Shown here piece after piece: positions 7,813 to 16,706 of a DNA stretch of 64,000 nucleotides. The translations under genes were made by a program, and so were the position numbers. Under the pieces are notes generated by a model. The model was not told where the DNA came from. It ran no database searches and was given only the letters and a program-made list of their open reading frames with translations. The stretch spans positions 310,001 through 374,000 of the forward strand of contig NZ_BSTN01000004.1 of assembly GCF_030269545.1 (NCBI RefSeq), given 5' to 3'. Source of the DNA: Actinomadura sp. NBRC 104425 (GTDB lineage Bacteria > Actinomycetota > Actinomycetes > Streptosporangiales > Streptosporangiaceae). The stretch's first letter is position 1. Every line of letters begins with the position of its first letter.

Positions 7813-9972
7813 ATGGCACCGTGGCGGCCGGGACGTCCCCCCACCGACGATCTGCCCTTGCCCGTCCTGCCCCGCTTCGTCGGCATCGACGGCTACTCCT
7901 CCCTCGACGCGGCGCTGAAGGAACTGGGGTTCCGGCATGCCGCGGACATGCTCAGCCCCGCCTCCCTCCCGGGCTCCGGACGGGGCCTCCAGGTGGAGTT
8001 CCGCGTCCTGGACGGCCTGTGGTTCCCGGCGCGGCGGGGTCTGCTCTGGCGACGGGCGGACCAGGCCTACATCGACGAGTGCCGAGCGGAGTGGGCGGCA
8101 TCCGGCGACCCGCGCGGCCCGGCGGTGACGGAGGTGCTCGCGGTGCTGGCCGAGGCGCTGCGGGACGACCCCATGGCGCTGCGCCGCCTGGTGCTGTGGC
8201 AGCTCGCCTGCCTGCTCAAGGACGGCGGGCCCGGTGCGGCCGCAGCCGAGGGGCTGGGCGTCCACCGGGACGAGGCCGGGCCGCTGGCGGCGGCGGTGGC
8301 GGCGGATTTCCCCGGCGAAGGACCCGCCCGCCGGGCCGGTGAGCGGATCGCCGCAGCGGCGCGGCGCCGGCTGCTGCACGAGGCGGCGCGGCTCGCCGCC
8401 GACATACCGGACGCCTCCGCCGACCACGCTCTGGCCCACCTGGTCGCCGCGATCCGAGACGACATGGCGGCGGCGGACCGGCTGATGGGCGACGCCGTCC
8501 GCCTCCAGGAGCGCGGGGACGCGGACGCGGCGGCACGGGCATGGCTGCGGGCACACCGGCTGATCGTGGACGACCCGCGCGCCTCCGCCGGCCTGCTGGG
8601 CGCCGCGGCCTCCCTCGCGGACGCACCGAACCGGCCCGGCGAGGCGGCGGTGCGGGCGGTGGCCGACGGCCGCACGGTCCGGTTGAGCTGGCCCGCGCCC
8701 GCGTCGCCGGACGTGTCGGTGAGGGTCGTGCGGTTCCCGGAGGACGCCCCGCACGAGGCCGTCGAGGTCGAGACACCGGACGACGACGTGCCCGCGGGCG
8801 TGCGGCTGCGCTACGCCGTCGTCCCGCTGCACGGCGACCGGATCGCCGAGGTGCCGCACGCGACGGGACCGGTTCTGCTGCCCCCCGAGGTGACGGACGC
8901 CAGGGCCTCGTCGGTGCCGGACGGGGTCCACCTGGAGTGGCAGCCGCACCCCCGCGCCGGCGAGGTGAAGGTGATGCGCTCGTCGGATGCGGACGGCGCG
9001 CAGCCGGTCGCCGTGCCGTGCGGCCCCGGCGGACTGGTGGACCGGCCGTTGGAACCGGGCTCCTACCGCTACGTCATCGCGTGCCGCTACACGGGCCTCG
9101 ACGGACGCGACCAGTGGTCCCCGGGGTGCCAGGTGTCGGTTCAGGTGCAGCGGTGGCCCGCTCCCGTGGAGGAGGCCACCGTGCGTCCCGTCGACGGCGT
9201 CGGACGCGTCGACATCACGTGGCGGCCTCCGCCGCGCGGCGAGGAGTACCTGGTGCCGTGGCCGTTCCGCACGGTGCGGCCGGGCGAGGACGTCTCGGAG
9301 CTGTTCGGCAGGCTGCCCGGTGAGATCCGCAACGCCTACGCGCCGCAGGGGCCCGCGCCGTCCGTCGCGCTGACCGTGCCTCCCCGGCAGACGCTGCGGC
9401 TCGCCCTGGTGAGCGTGCTCGGCGACCTGGCGGTGTCCGGACCGACCGTGGTGATCGAGAACCCCGGCGGGGTCGCCGACCTGGCGGTGCGCCGCCTGGG
9501 GCCCGACCGCGCCGAGGTGAGGTTCACCTGGCCCGACCCGGCGGTGCTGGTGCTGCTGCGCTGGCAGCGCGACGGCCTCACCGAGGAGACCCGCATACCG
9601 CGCAGCCGCCACCTTGCCGACGGACGCATCGTCATCCCCGTCTCCCGGCAGGCGGGCGAGGTCACCGTCACGCCGCTGCCCCGGCCGGACGCGGTCGTCG
9701 TGGCGTGCGAGCCGGCCACGGCCGTCCTCGAACCCGCCCCCGAGCCGGTCCTCGAACCGGCCGGCGCCCGGCGACCCACCGCGGTGGAACGCGTCGCGCT
9801 CCGGCCGGAACCGTCGCCGCCGCCGGAGCCGTGGCCGCCACCGGGTCAGGCCCTCGCACCGCCGCCCCGCCCGGTCGGCGAGGCGCGGGTCGTGACGGGG
9901 CAGCCGACGGGCGGCAGATGGAGCAGGCTGCGCCGATGGCTGCGACGCCTCATCCCGCGGTCGCGGGGATGA
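7813..9972 (+). CDS. Fn3-like multidomain protein of the conflict island
   Basis: This is a 719-residue cytoplasmic protein. Residues 1-280 are helical, with an N-terminal LPRFVGIDGYSSLDAAL block and a TPR-like alanine-rich region. Residues 280-640 contain about four beta-sandwich (fibronectin-III-like) units marked by repeated VRLSW, VHLEW, VDITW and VRFTW strands. A Pro-rich linker precedes a basic C-terminal helix (SRLRRWLRRLIPRSRG). Such Fn3 proteins accompany kinase, phosphatase and VWA genes in actinomycete conflict loci and probably act as interaction scaffolds. It lies 12 nt after the MotB-like gene and ends 6 nt from the convergent kinase gene. No enzymatic motif was seen. Confidence 0.6.
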   Translation: MAPWRPGRPPTDDLPLPVLPRFVGIDGYSSLDAALKELGFRHAADMLSPASLPGSGRGLQVEFRVLDGLWFPARRGLLWRRADQAYIDECRAEWAASGDPRGPAVTEVLAVLAEALRDDPMALRRLVLWQLACLLKDGGPGAAAAEGLGVHRDEAGPLAAAVAADFPGEGPARRAGERIAAAARRRLLHEAARLAADIPDASADHALAHLVAAIRDDMAAADRLMGDAVRLQERGDADAAARAWLRAHRLIVDDPRASAGLLGAAASLADAPNRPGEAAVRAVADGRTVRLSWPAPASPDVSVRVVRFPEDAPHEAVEVETPDDDVPAGVRLRYAVVPLHGDRIAEVPHATGPVLLPPEVTDARASSVPDGVHLEWQPHPRAGEVKVMRSSDADGAQPVAVPCGPGGLVDRPLEPGSYRYVIACRYTGLDGRDQWSPGCQVSVQVQRWPAPVEEATVRPVDGVGRVDITWRPPPRGEEYLVPWPFRTVRPGEDVSELFGRLPGEIRNAYAPQGPAPSVALTVPPRQTLRLALVSVLGDLAVSGPTVVIENPGGVADLAVRRLGPDRAEVRFTWPDPAVLVLLRWQRDGLTEETRIPRSRHLADGRIVIPVSRQAGEVTVTPLPRPDAVVVACEPATAVLEPAPEPVLEPAGARRPTAVERVALRPEPSPPPEPWPPPGQALAPPPRPVGEARVVTGQPTGGRWSRLRRWLRRLIPRSRG

Positions 9973-9978
9973 CCCGCG

Positions 9979-11325
9979 TCAGTCGAAGAAGACCGCCTCC
10001 ACGCCGCCGCCGAGTTCCAGCAGAAGCCCCGGTTTCAGGCCCACCGTCCGACCGGGCGGCACCTCCTGCGCGGACCCGTCCGGCCGCCGCATCGTCCACG
10101 CCCCGTCGGTGCGGTTGGTGAGGCCGAAGCGGCCGCGCTGCTGCGCGTGCTCGGTCACCTCGCCGACCACCGCGGTGAAGTCGTGCCGGTCGGGGTCGTC
10201 CACGAGGTGGTGGGCGTACACCCGCGCCTGCGGGGCGAGGGTGATGTCACGGGCGGTGCTGAGGGAGCCCCGGCGGACCGTGATCCGCAACCGGACGGGT
10301 AGCTTGACCCGGTGGCCGCAGTGCCAGCAGTCGGGCGGCGGGCCGCCCGGCTCGGCCAGGTTCTGCTTGCCGCACGAGCCGCACACGGTGATGGCGTCCA
10401 GCACCTTGCTCAGCGCGTCGCGCCACTGCGTCTCGCGGACGCGGCGGGACGGCGTCCACAGCCCGGCCGTGAACGTCTCGGTGAACAGGTCGCGCAGGAT
10501 CTTCGGCAGGACGCTCCACGTCGCGATGACGGTCGTCTGCTCGCCCGGGTCGGGACGGTTGCTTGTGTCGTCCGGATCGTAGATGAACACCGGATGGGTC
10601 CCGTAGAGCCGGCGTTTGGCGGCCTCGTCCATGCAGCGGATCCGCAGCGCCAGCGCCCCCTCGAACGGGTGGTGGTTCATCAGCAGCAGGAACAGCAGGA
10701 CGGCGAGGGCGTGCAGGTCGGTCTGGATGCCCGGACGGGCGCCCTGGTCGCCGCGCACCAGTTCCGGCGCCATGAAGTCCATGGTCCCGGCGACCTGCGT
10801 GGTCTCGCCTTCCACCACCGCGTTGTCGTTGTCGCACACCAGCACGTCACCGGTCTTGGGGTCGAAGAAGATGTTGCCCCAGTTGATGTCGCGGTAGGCG
10901 ATGCCCTTGGAATGCAGGGTGCGGTACGCCTCCACGGTGTGCAGGGCGACGGTGACCAGGGTCCGCAGGGTGGTCGCGGACACCGCCTTGTCGCGGCGGA
11001 ACAGCGCGGGCAGATCGTGGAACCGGGAGGGCCGCACGTCCATCAGGTACCCGAACCCCGGCCGGCTGGAGTGCGGGTCGATGACGATGGCCTGCGGCCA
11101 CAGGAACCGGTCGTCGTTCCATTTGCGGTCGATGAGGCTTTCCAAGATGCGCCGCTGCCGGGTGTCGGCGAGCTGGGGGTAGTACCACTTCAGCGCCTGC
11201 GGGCCGTGCGGGGTGCGCACCCGGTAGACCTCGCCCTGCCCGCCGGATCCGAAGAGCCGCTCCACCGTTATCTTGTCGCCGGATTCGGTCACCAGGGTCC
11301 GCCCGGCGTCGAGCATGCCGTTCAC
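9979..11325 (-). CDS. Ser/Thr protein kinase with zinc ribbon and FHA-like tail (TerY-P type)
   Basis: This 448-residue kinase shows a Gly-rich loop GSGGQGEVY (about 26-34), the ATP-binding Lys in ALKWYY, a catalytic loop YRDINWGN (HRD variant keeping Asp and Asn), a metal-binding DND in place of DFG, and an APE-like MAPEL. After the kinase (about 290 residues) come a four-Cys zinc ribbon (CGSCG… CWHCG) and a beta-rich FHA-like domain (GRFGLTNRTDGAW). GTG 11325 is preferred: the phosphatase stop lies four bases before it and GGGAGGA provides the ribosome site. VWA, PP2C and kinase genes in tandem form the TerY-P triad known from Ter-dependent stress systems. It is the last gene of the minus arm. 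Confidence 0.85.
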   Translation of the reverse strand: MNGMLDAGRTLVTESGDKITVERLFGSGGQGEVYRVRTPHGPQALKWYYPQLADTRQRRILESLIDRKWNDDRFLWPQAIVIDPHSSRPGFGYLMDVRPSRFHDLPALFRRDKAVSATTLRTLVTVALHTVEAYRTLHSKGIAYRDINWGNIFFDPKTGDVLVCDNDNAVVEGETTQVAGTMDFMAPELVRGDQGARPGIQTDLHALAVLLFLLLMNHHPFEGALALRIRCMDEAAKRRLYGTHPVFIYDPDDTSNRPDPGEQTTVIATWSVLPKILRDLFTETFTAGLWTPSRRVRETQWRDALSKVLDAITVCGSCGKQNLAEPGGPPPDCWHCGHRVKLPVRLRITVRRGSLSTARDITLAPQARVYAHHLVDDPDRHDFTAVVGEVTEHAQQRGRFGLTNRTDGAWTMRRPDGSAQEVPPGRTVGLKPGLLLELGGGVEAVFFD

Positions 11326-11329
11326 GCGG

Positions 11330-12196
11330 TCAGTCCTCCCATGTCGCCGGTGATGTGGGTGTGGTCGTGGCGGGGGGCGCGGGCGGGACGGGCGCCGCGA
11401 AGGCGCCCACGAGCGTGGTGTCGTCGCCGGAGTGGCGCGCGGCCTGCTCCAGCCATCCGGTAAGCCGCGACCGCACGTGCGCGGCGCCCTGCTCGGCGAC
11501 CATGGCTCCGACCTCCTCGGCGAACTGCAGGAACCCCGACCGCTCCGCGAAGCTCTTGGACAGTCCGTCGGTGGACAGCAGCACCCCGCGCGGCGGCCTT
11601 CCGGTGAACGGCAGCCAGTGCGTCCGCACGGCCCGCCACGCCTCCCGCTGGCAGATGGAATCGGTCTCGTCGCCGATGTCGGGTCCGGTGGACAGGGGCG
11701 CCTGGGCCGCACCCGTGTCGTCGAGCAGCACGATGTCGCCGTCGCCGAGCTGCCAGCAGGCCAGGAGCCGCGCGGTGACGACCGCCCCGACGAGAGTGCT
11801 GCCGTAGACGGGGAGCCGCTTTTCCAGCTCCTTCAGGGACCGGGCGGACGTCGCTCCGTCCGACGGGGCGTTGCTCTCGTGCAGCAGCGCCCGCTCACGC
11901 CAGCGGTGGACGAACTGCTGCGGGAGGCTCCGGACATGGGCGCGGAGGATGGGCCACTTCGACACGTCGCTGCCCAACCGGACCGCCTCCCGCGCGAAGA
12001 CCTCGGCGCTTTGCGTGAACTCCTCCACCGCCCAGCGTGCGCCCAGGTCGCTGCGGAAATGCGCGGCGGCCCCGTGGCCGTCGGCCACGGCGAGGACCAA
12101 CGCACCGCCGTCCGCGGCCGGGCGGGCCGCGCAGCTGTCCTGGCTGTGCGTCTTGCCGACGCCGGTGACGGAGCCTTCGAGCAGTTCCCATGGCAT
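11330..12196 (-). CDS. PP2C-family protein phosphatase
   Basis: This 288-residue Mn/Mg-dependent Ser/Thr phosphatase should reverse the action of the adjoining kinase. Motifs run in order: GKTHSQDSCA, VADGHGAA with the metal Asp, GSTLVGAVV, LLSTDGLSKSF, and SGDDTTLVGAF near the end. ATG 12196 is preferred over upstream codons because it gives the usual compact PP2C N-terminus (MPWELLEGSVTGVGKTH) and lies 17 bases after the VWA stop. The Pro/Thr-rich tail is short. It is translationally linked to the kinase gene, four bases apart. Length is normal for the TerY-P class, which lacks extra domains. Confidence 0.9.
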   Translation of the reverse strand: MPWELLEGSVTGVGKTHSQDSCAARPAADGGALVLAVADGHGAAAHFRSDLGARWAVEEFTQSAEVFAREAVRLGSDVSKWPILRAHVRSLPQQFVHRWRERALLHESNAPSDGATSARSLKELEKRLPVYGSTLVGAVVTARLLACWQLGDGDIVLLDDTGAAQAPLSTGPDIGDETDSICQREAWRAVRTHWLPFTGRPPRGVLLSTDGLSKSFAERSGFLQFAEEVGAMVAEQGAAHVRSRLTGWLEQAARHSGDDTTLVGAFAAPVPPAPPATTTPTSPATWED

Positions 12197-12213
12197 GCTC
12201 GCCGGGCCTTGCC

Positions 12214-12888
12214 TCACCAGACGTCTTCGTCCTGGTCGGTGGAGGACAGCGGGGACGTCGGGTGCTTGTCGCCTTCGACGGTCGGCGTGGACGCGTTCTT
12301 CACCGCCACCGTGGACGCCCAGCGGATCGCCGCGACGAGCTGCTTGGGGTTTTTGGCCAGGATCGGCTCCAGCTCGGGGTTGCCGAGGAACTCTTTGAGC
12401 ATGCTGCGGTCCGCGTCGTCGCCGATGGCGATGGCGACGCGCACCGCCCGCTTCCCCCACGGGGTGGCGTCGATCTCGCGCAGGCCGGACCGCCAGTCGT
12501 CGGTGGGCTGCCCGTCGGACACCACCGCCAGCACCGGACGCAGCGCCCGTTCCGGCATCGGCGGGGTCCGCAGCTCCGCCGCCGCGAGCCGGAACGCGGC
12601 GCCCATGTCCGTTCCGCCGTAGGTGTGGACGTCGTCCCAGGTGAACTGCTCCACGGGGGTGGGCTCGGCGATGTGCCAGTCGGCCCCGCTGGCGAACGTG
12701 ATGGCGCGGACGACCAGTGACGCGGCCGGGTTGTCGCGGGCCGCCTGCTGCATCTCCGGGATCGCCTCGCGGATCGCGAAGTTCAGCTCGCCGATCTTCC
12801 CGTTGATGCTCATCGAGCCCGAGCAGTCGAGCAGCCAGATGAAGTGGAGGGGACGGGAGGCCATGCGGCCGCCGGGGATTTCGCTCAC
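12214..12888 (-). CDS. TerY-type von Willebrand factor A protein
   Basis: This 224-residue VWA domain has an intact MIDAS metal site: LLDCSGSM near residue 20, GGTDMG near 93 and SDGQPTDDW near 125. The pattern of early IxxLNxAI, dP-containing loop and ITFAS strand is the TerY class. It starts at GTG 12888, overlapping the GAP1-like stop by 4 nt. It probably acts as a metal-dependent adaptor that the neighbouring kinase and phosphatase control, linking them to the GAP1 protein. The acidic tail (EGDKHPTSP… DQDEDVW) is likely disordered. Confidence 0.9.
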   Translation of the reverse strand: MSEIPGGRMASRPLHFIWLLDCSGSMSINGKIGELNFAIREAIPEMQQAARDNPAASLVVRAITFASGADWHIAEPTPVEQFTWDDVHTYGGTDMGAAFRLAAAELRTPPMPERALRPVLAVVSDGQPTDDWRSGLREIDATPWGKRAVRVAIAIGDDADRSMLKEFLGNPELEPILAKNPKQLVAAIRWASTVAVKNASTPTVEGDKHPTSPLSSTDQDEDVW

Positions 12889-15395
12889 GCTGGTCCTCTC
12901 TGAGGGGGGATGCCGCCATGCGGCCGGTCGTCATCGGTGGGGTGGGGCGCCTCGGCGGGAAGCGACGCGAGCCAGCCACGCCAGACGTGCTCCCAGCCGG
13001 GCTGTTCGAAGCGGAAGGTCTCGTGCACCACCAAGCGTTTTGGGCCGTCCATGCGCCGCCAGGCTTCGGACAGGACGACCGTCAACAGCTCGCCGCACAC
13101 CCGACGCCACGCGTCGGTGCTGCCCGGCGTGGCGAAGCACCAGCTCATGAACAGGTAGGCCGCCTGCTGAGGATGGTCGAGGAGAAAGTCGACTCGCTTC
13201 CATTTGGCGGCCAGCTCGGCCCGGCGGTAGTGCTCGGCGAGCGCCGGATCCCGCTCTGTGGCAAGCGGGTGAAGGATCTTCTGGGCCCACAGTGCCCGGG
13301 GCGGCGCCTGCGCGAGGCGGTCGGCGAGCGTCCGGAACACGCCGTCGATCAGCGTCGGAGTCGGGTCGGCCCGGCGGCGCGCATCGAACAGAGTGTCGAC
13401 GGCATCGGGCAGGGGCACCGACCGTTCCACCAGAGCAGACGTGCGCACCAGCAGTTCTACGGTGGTTCCCAGCCGCGGGGGCAGTAGCACGCGTTTCATT
13501 TCCCGCGCGTAGTCGATGAGCGTTTCGTCGAACCGGTCGGGATCGGTGAGCCATTTGCGGAAGTACTGGTCCAACCCCGTGTCGACGATCAGGGACGGCG
13601 GGCACACGCGTGCCAGCTCCGGAATCTCCTCGTCGGGGGGACGGCCGTCCGGCCACACCAGGTACCACGCCGTCTCCAGGGTCGGTGCGTCCGGCACGTG
13701 CCGCCCGGGCATCCTCTCCTCGATCAGCGCGGCCAGCAGGTCGACGCCCTTCAGGCGGTCGCAGCGCACCACCGCCTCGGCGAGACGAAAGGGGAGCGAG
13801 GTGCCGTCGTCGACGGCGTCCCGCAACCAGTCGCCCAGCAGCGGACCGATGTTGACCGCGAGGGTCCGCCCCTGCCACGTACGCGTCCGGATCTCAAGCG
13901 TGTGCAGCACCGCACGGGGCAGCCGTGAGCCGCGGGCGCGATCCAGCAGGGCCAGCGCCTCGCGGCGCTCGCCGTCCGCCGGGGCGAGCAGGGCGTCGGC
14001 CAGCCGGTCGGCGGCGGCCTCAACGAGAGCGTCGTCCGCCGTGTCTGCGGCGAGGCGGGACTTCAGCTCCGCCGCCCAGGTGCCGACCGGGCCGGCCAGT
14101 CGGCGGTGCAGCGGATCCGGATCGGCGGGCGGCCCGGACTCGCGGTGCGGTTCCGGCCGCGCCCGCCCGCCAGGCGGCGGCTGCCCCGCCGGGGACCGGT
14201 GGTGCGGCCCGGGCACGCCGCCGACCCGGAGCCATTCGTCGGCCCCGGCGCCTTCGCGGCCCTCGACGCCGCGGCCGAGGGCATCGGCGTGTTCCTGCTC
14301 GTCGGTGCCATGGCTGACACCCCCGGCGCCGCCGGAGTTCGGCACCGGGGCCGATTCGGAGAACCGGGCGCGTGCCAGCGTCCGCACCAGCGGGGCGGCG
14401 GCCGCGGCGTGCCGGCGTTCCAGGTGACGGCACAACCGCGTCAGCGCGCCCAGGAGCTGGGAGTCACCGGTCTGGGCGATCTTCGTCAGGACTTCGACCA
14501 GCCCGTGCAGCACCTCATCGCCCAGCGACTCCAAGCGCCACAGCTTCTCCGCTCCCTCCTCGTCGTCGGGTAGCGGCGCGAGGCGCAGCAGACGCGTCGC
14601 CGACGACTCCGGGTCGAACGGGTCGGAGGCGTCCGCGGGACGCAGGCCCGCCAGCCACGACCGGGCCGCCAGCTCCGCCCACAGGTCCGTCGCCGCCGGG
14701 CTGCCCGGCCCGCCGACGCCGTCGTGCACGCGGTAGCGGTGTTGCACCGTCGCCGGATCGAAGCGGTCGAAGTCGGCGTCCGGGCCGATCCCCACGATCT
14801 GCTGCGGAGCGCGGTGCGGATGGGCGGTGCGGGTCGTGAACGTCAGGGAGCGGGCGTGGGACTCGGGCAGGCAGGCGCAGGCGAGCGCGATCCAGCGGGC
14901 CACCGTTTCCGGATCGTCCTCGACGAGGACGATCTGCCGCCCGGCCGGGGAGGCGAACAGGCGGCGCACGTCCGCCAGGAACGGTGCGAGGCGCGAAGCG
15001 TTCTCCTTGGCGAAGCGCACCAGCGTCTCGGAAGCGAACGGGCTGCCGGACCGCTCGGTCGGGACGGCGCCACCATCCGTTCCCACCGAAGAGCGCCAGA
15101 GGTCGATCGGGAGGGGGCCGTCCGCGCCGTCGGGTAGGTAGGCGTGCTCGCCACGCGGCCCGGTCCGCCCCTCGGCCGGGTGCACGGCGTACAGCAGGGC
15201 GCCGCCGCCGGGAAGCCGCGTGTGACTGAGCGAGCCCGCCGGTGGCGGGGAGCCGGGCAGGGCCGCCACCAGGTCCAGCCAGTGTCGCTGGTCGTCAGGG
15301 AGGGGCTCGTCCGTGGTGAGCCACCCGCCGTTGTCACGCACCCCACCCGGCACCGTGCCGCCCCATATATCTGTGAATCCCCGTGAGAACCACAT
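12885..15395 (-). CDS. GAP1-like (GTPase-associated protein 1) large protein
   Basis: This is an 836-residue soluble protein. The N-terminus (about 20-130) resembles the GAP1 N-terminal domain (LPGGGALLYAVHPAEGRTGPRGEHAYLPDG type). Residues about 130-240 match the GAP1 middle domain: IVLVEDDPETVARWIALACACLP, then RSLTFTTRTAHPHRAPQQIVG. A proline/glycine linker (about 370-440) precedes a long helical C-terminal half. GAP1 proteins accompany TRAFAC GTPases or VWA modules in bacterial conflict systems; no GTPase gene is visible here. ATG 15395 has only GAGGGG 13 nt upstream, so an internal GTG (residue 15 or 19) could be the true start. It overlaps the VWA gene by 4 nt. The family call rests on the middle domain. 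Confidence 0.7.
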   Translation of the reverse strand: MWFSRGFTDIWGGTVPGGVRDNGGWLTTDEPLPDDQRHWLDLVAALPGSPPPAGSLSHTRLPGGGALLYAVHPAEGRTGPRGEHAYLPDGADGPLPIDLWRSSVGTDGGAVPTERSGSPFASETLVRFAKENASRLAPFLADVRRLFASPAGRQIVLVEDDPETVARWIALACACLPESHARSLTFTTRTAHPHRAPQQIVGIGPDADFDRFDPATVQHRYRVHDGVGGPGSPAATDLWAELAARSWLAGLRPADASDPFDPESSATRLLRLAPLPDDEEGAEKLWRLESLGDEVLHGLVEVLTKIAQTGDSQLLGALTRLCRHLERRHAAAAAPLVRTLARARFSESAPVPNSGGAGGVSHGTDEQEHADALGRGVEGREGAGADEWLRVGGVPGPHHRSPAGQPPPGGRARPEPHRESGPPADPDPLHRRLAGPVGTWAAELKSRLAADTADDALVEAAADRLADALLAPADGERREALALLDRARGSRLPRAVLHTLEIRTRTWQGRTLAVNIGPLLGDWLRDAVDDGTSLPFRLAEAVVRCDRLKGVDLLAALIEERMPGRHVPDAPTLETAWYLVWPDGRPPDEEIPELARVCPPSLIVDTGLDQYFRKWLTDPDRFDETLIDYAREMKRVLLPPRLGTTVELLVRTSALVERSVPLPDAVDTLFDARRRADPTPTLIDGVFRTLADRLAQAPPRALWAQKILHPLATERDPALAEHYRRAELAAKWKRVDFLLDHPQQAAYLFMSWCFATPGSTDAWRRVCGELLTVVLSEAWRRMDGPKRLVVHETFRFEQPGWEHVWRGWLASLPAEAPHPTDDDRPHGGIPPQRGPA

Positions 15396-15468
15396 TATGA
15401 CAACCGGACCCCTCTTTCACAGGCATTTTTTGTGGCCAGATATGGCCTCGACGGCATGTTCGTCGCGG

Positions 15469-16704
15469 TCAATCGTCGATATCGTCCAGCCGGCGCAGCA
15501 GGTCGTGCTCGCCCGCCTGCGCCGCCAGCCGCCGCAGGTCGTCGCGGTCGACGGCGCCGAGACCGACCTGCCGCCCCAGACGGGTCGCCAGCGCCTCCAG
15601 GTCGGCCCGTTTGACCCGGACCCTCGGGGCGATGAAGTCGGCGACGCCCCGCAGCAGGGCACGGCGGCGGACCCGCTCGTCCGTGCACCAGATCTGGCAG
15701 ACGTGGCAGCCCAGCACCGCGAACGAGCCGATTTTGCGCGGGGACAGGGGCCCGCCGTTCCCGCGATTCGCGCCGTTCGCGCCGAAGGCCGACGCGGGGA
15801 GGGTGACGCGCAGCATGCCGCCCGGCAGCCGCACGGGATGAACGCCGTCCATGCCCAGCTTGCGCAGCCACTCCCGCACCCGCTCCTCCGCGCGGCCCGC
15901 CGCGGACGCGCGCTCCTCGACCTCGACCAGGCCGGCGACCTCGGGACTGCCCCGGCAGATCTCGCCGATGTCCTCGTCGGCCGTGTCCGCCGCCTGGGTG
16001 TAGGCCAGCAGCCGGGCCACGCCGTCACTGCCGACCGCGCGGACCACGTACACCGGCAGGAACACGCACTCGGGGTCGCCGACGCGGACGGGGGACTCGA
16101 TGCGGTCCGGCAGGTTGAACCGGTCCCGGTCGGGCAGCCCGGCCAGCGCGGCCAGCGCCCCGTCGTGGAAAGCGCGCAGGCTGAGCGGCATCCGGAAGGC
16201 GGGGCCGCCCTGCCGTTCCAGGTCGGGCAGATCGGCCCCGGTCAGCAGGGTGACGGTCGCCGGGTCGTAGTACCGGCGGGTGAGCGGCCGCGACCCGAAC
16301 GCGTCGAAGTAGAGCTTGCGGCGGTCCCTGTGGCGCTCGATGTAGCGGACCTGGTCGCGCACGGACCGCAGGCCCAGCTCGGTGAGCACCAGCCGGTCGT
16401 CGGGGCCCGCCGTCACGTGCTCGATGCGCCTCAGCACCCGCAGCGCCCGGTCGACGAGCGTGTCGTCCAGCGCGAAGAACCGGGCCAGCTCGGCCGGCGT
16501 CGCCAGGCCCGCCTCGGCGATCCCGCGTTCCAGATACCGGTCGATCAGGCCGTACGGCTCGGCGTCGGTGACCGTCGCCTCGATCTCGACGCACCACACC
16601 GGCAGCAGGAACGGCACGATCAACGTGGGCGTCCCACCGCGCGCGTACGCCGCGTCCTCCAGCACGCGCTCTTCGGGGTAGGGGAAGATCCTCCTGGCGC
16701 ACAT
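15469..16704 (-). CDS. Unknown protein with winged-helix-like N-terminus, partner of the helicase
   Basis: This 411-residue protein was not assigned to a family. ATG 16704 lies 2 nt after the helicase stop and shares its GGGAGGACGC ribosome site, so the two are co-translated. Residues about 30-130 read as a strand pair (TLIVPFLLPVWCVEIEA) followed by a winged-helix pattern (LIDRYLERGIAEAG, ELARFFALDDTLVDRALRVL, LVLTELGLRSV). The centre contains an FDAFGSRPLTRRYYDP element, and the C-terminal third has a CHVCQIWC cysteine cluster and an acidic end. No nuclease or ATPase motif is apparent. A DNA-binding or effector partner for the SF1 helicase is plausible but unproven. Confidence 0.6.
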   Translation of the reverse strand: MCARRIFPYPEERVLEDAAYARGGTPTLIVPFLLPVWCVEIEATVTDAEPYGLIDRYLERGIAEAGLATPAELARFFALDDTLVDRALRVLRRIEHVTAGPDDRLVLTELGLRSVRDQVRYIERHRDRRKLYFDAFGSRPLTRRYYDPATVTLLTGADLPDLERQGGPAFRMPLSLRAFHDGALAALAGLPDRDRFNLPDRIESPVRVGDPECVFLPVYVVRAVGSDGVARLLAYTQAADTADEDIGEICRGSPEVAGLVEVEERASAAGRAEERVREWLRKLGMDGVHPVRLPGGMLRVTLPASAFGANGANRGNGGPLSPRKIGSFAVLGCHVCQIWCTDERVRRRALLRGVADFIAPRVRVKRADLEALATRLGRQVGLGAVDRDDLRRLAAQAGEHDLLRRLDDIDD

Positions 16705-16706
16705 GC

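Noticed and set aside
6352-9612. Open frame of about 1090 codons on the minus strand
   Set aside because: It is antisense to the coiled-coil, MotB-like and Fn3 genes, all of which have sensible domains on the plus strand.
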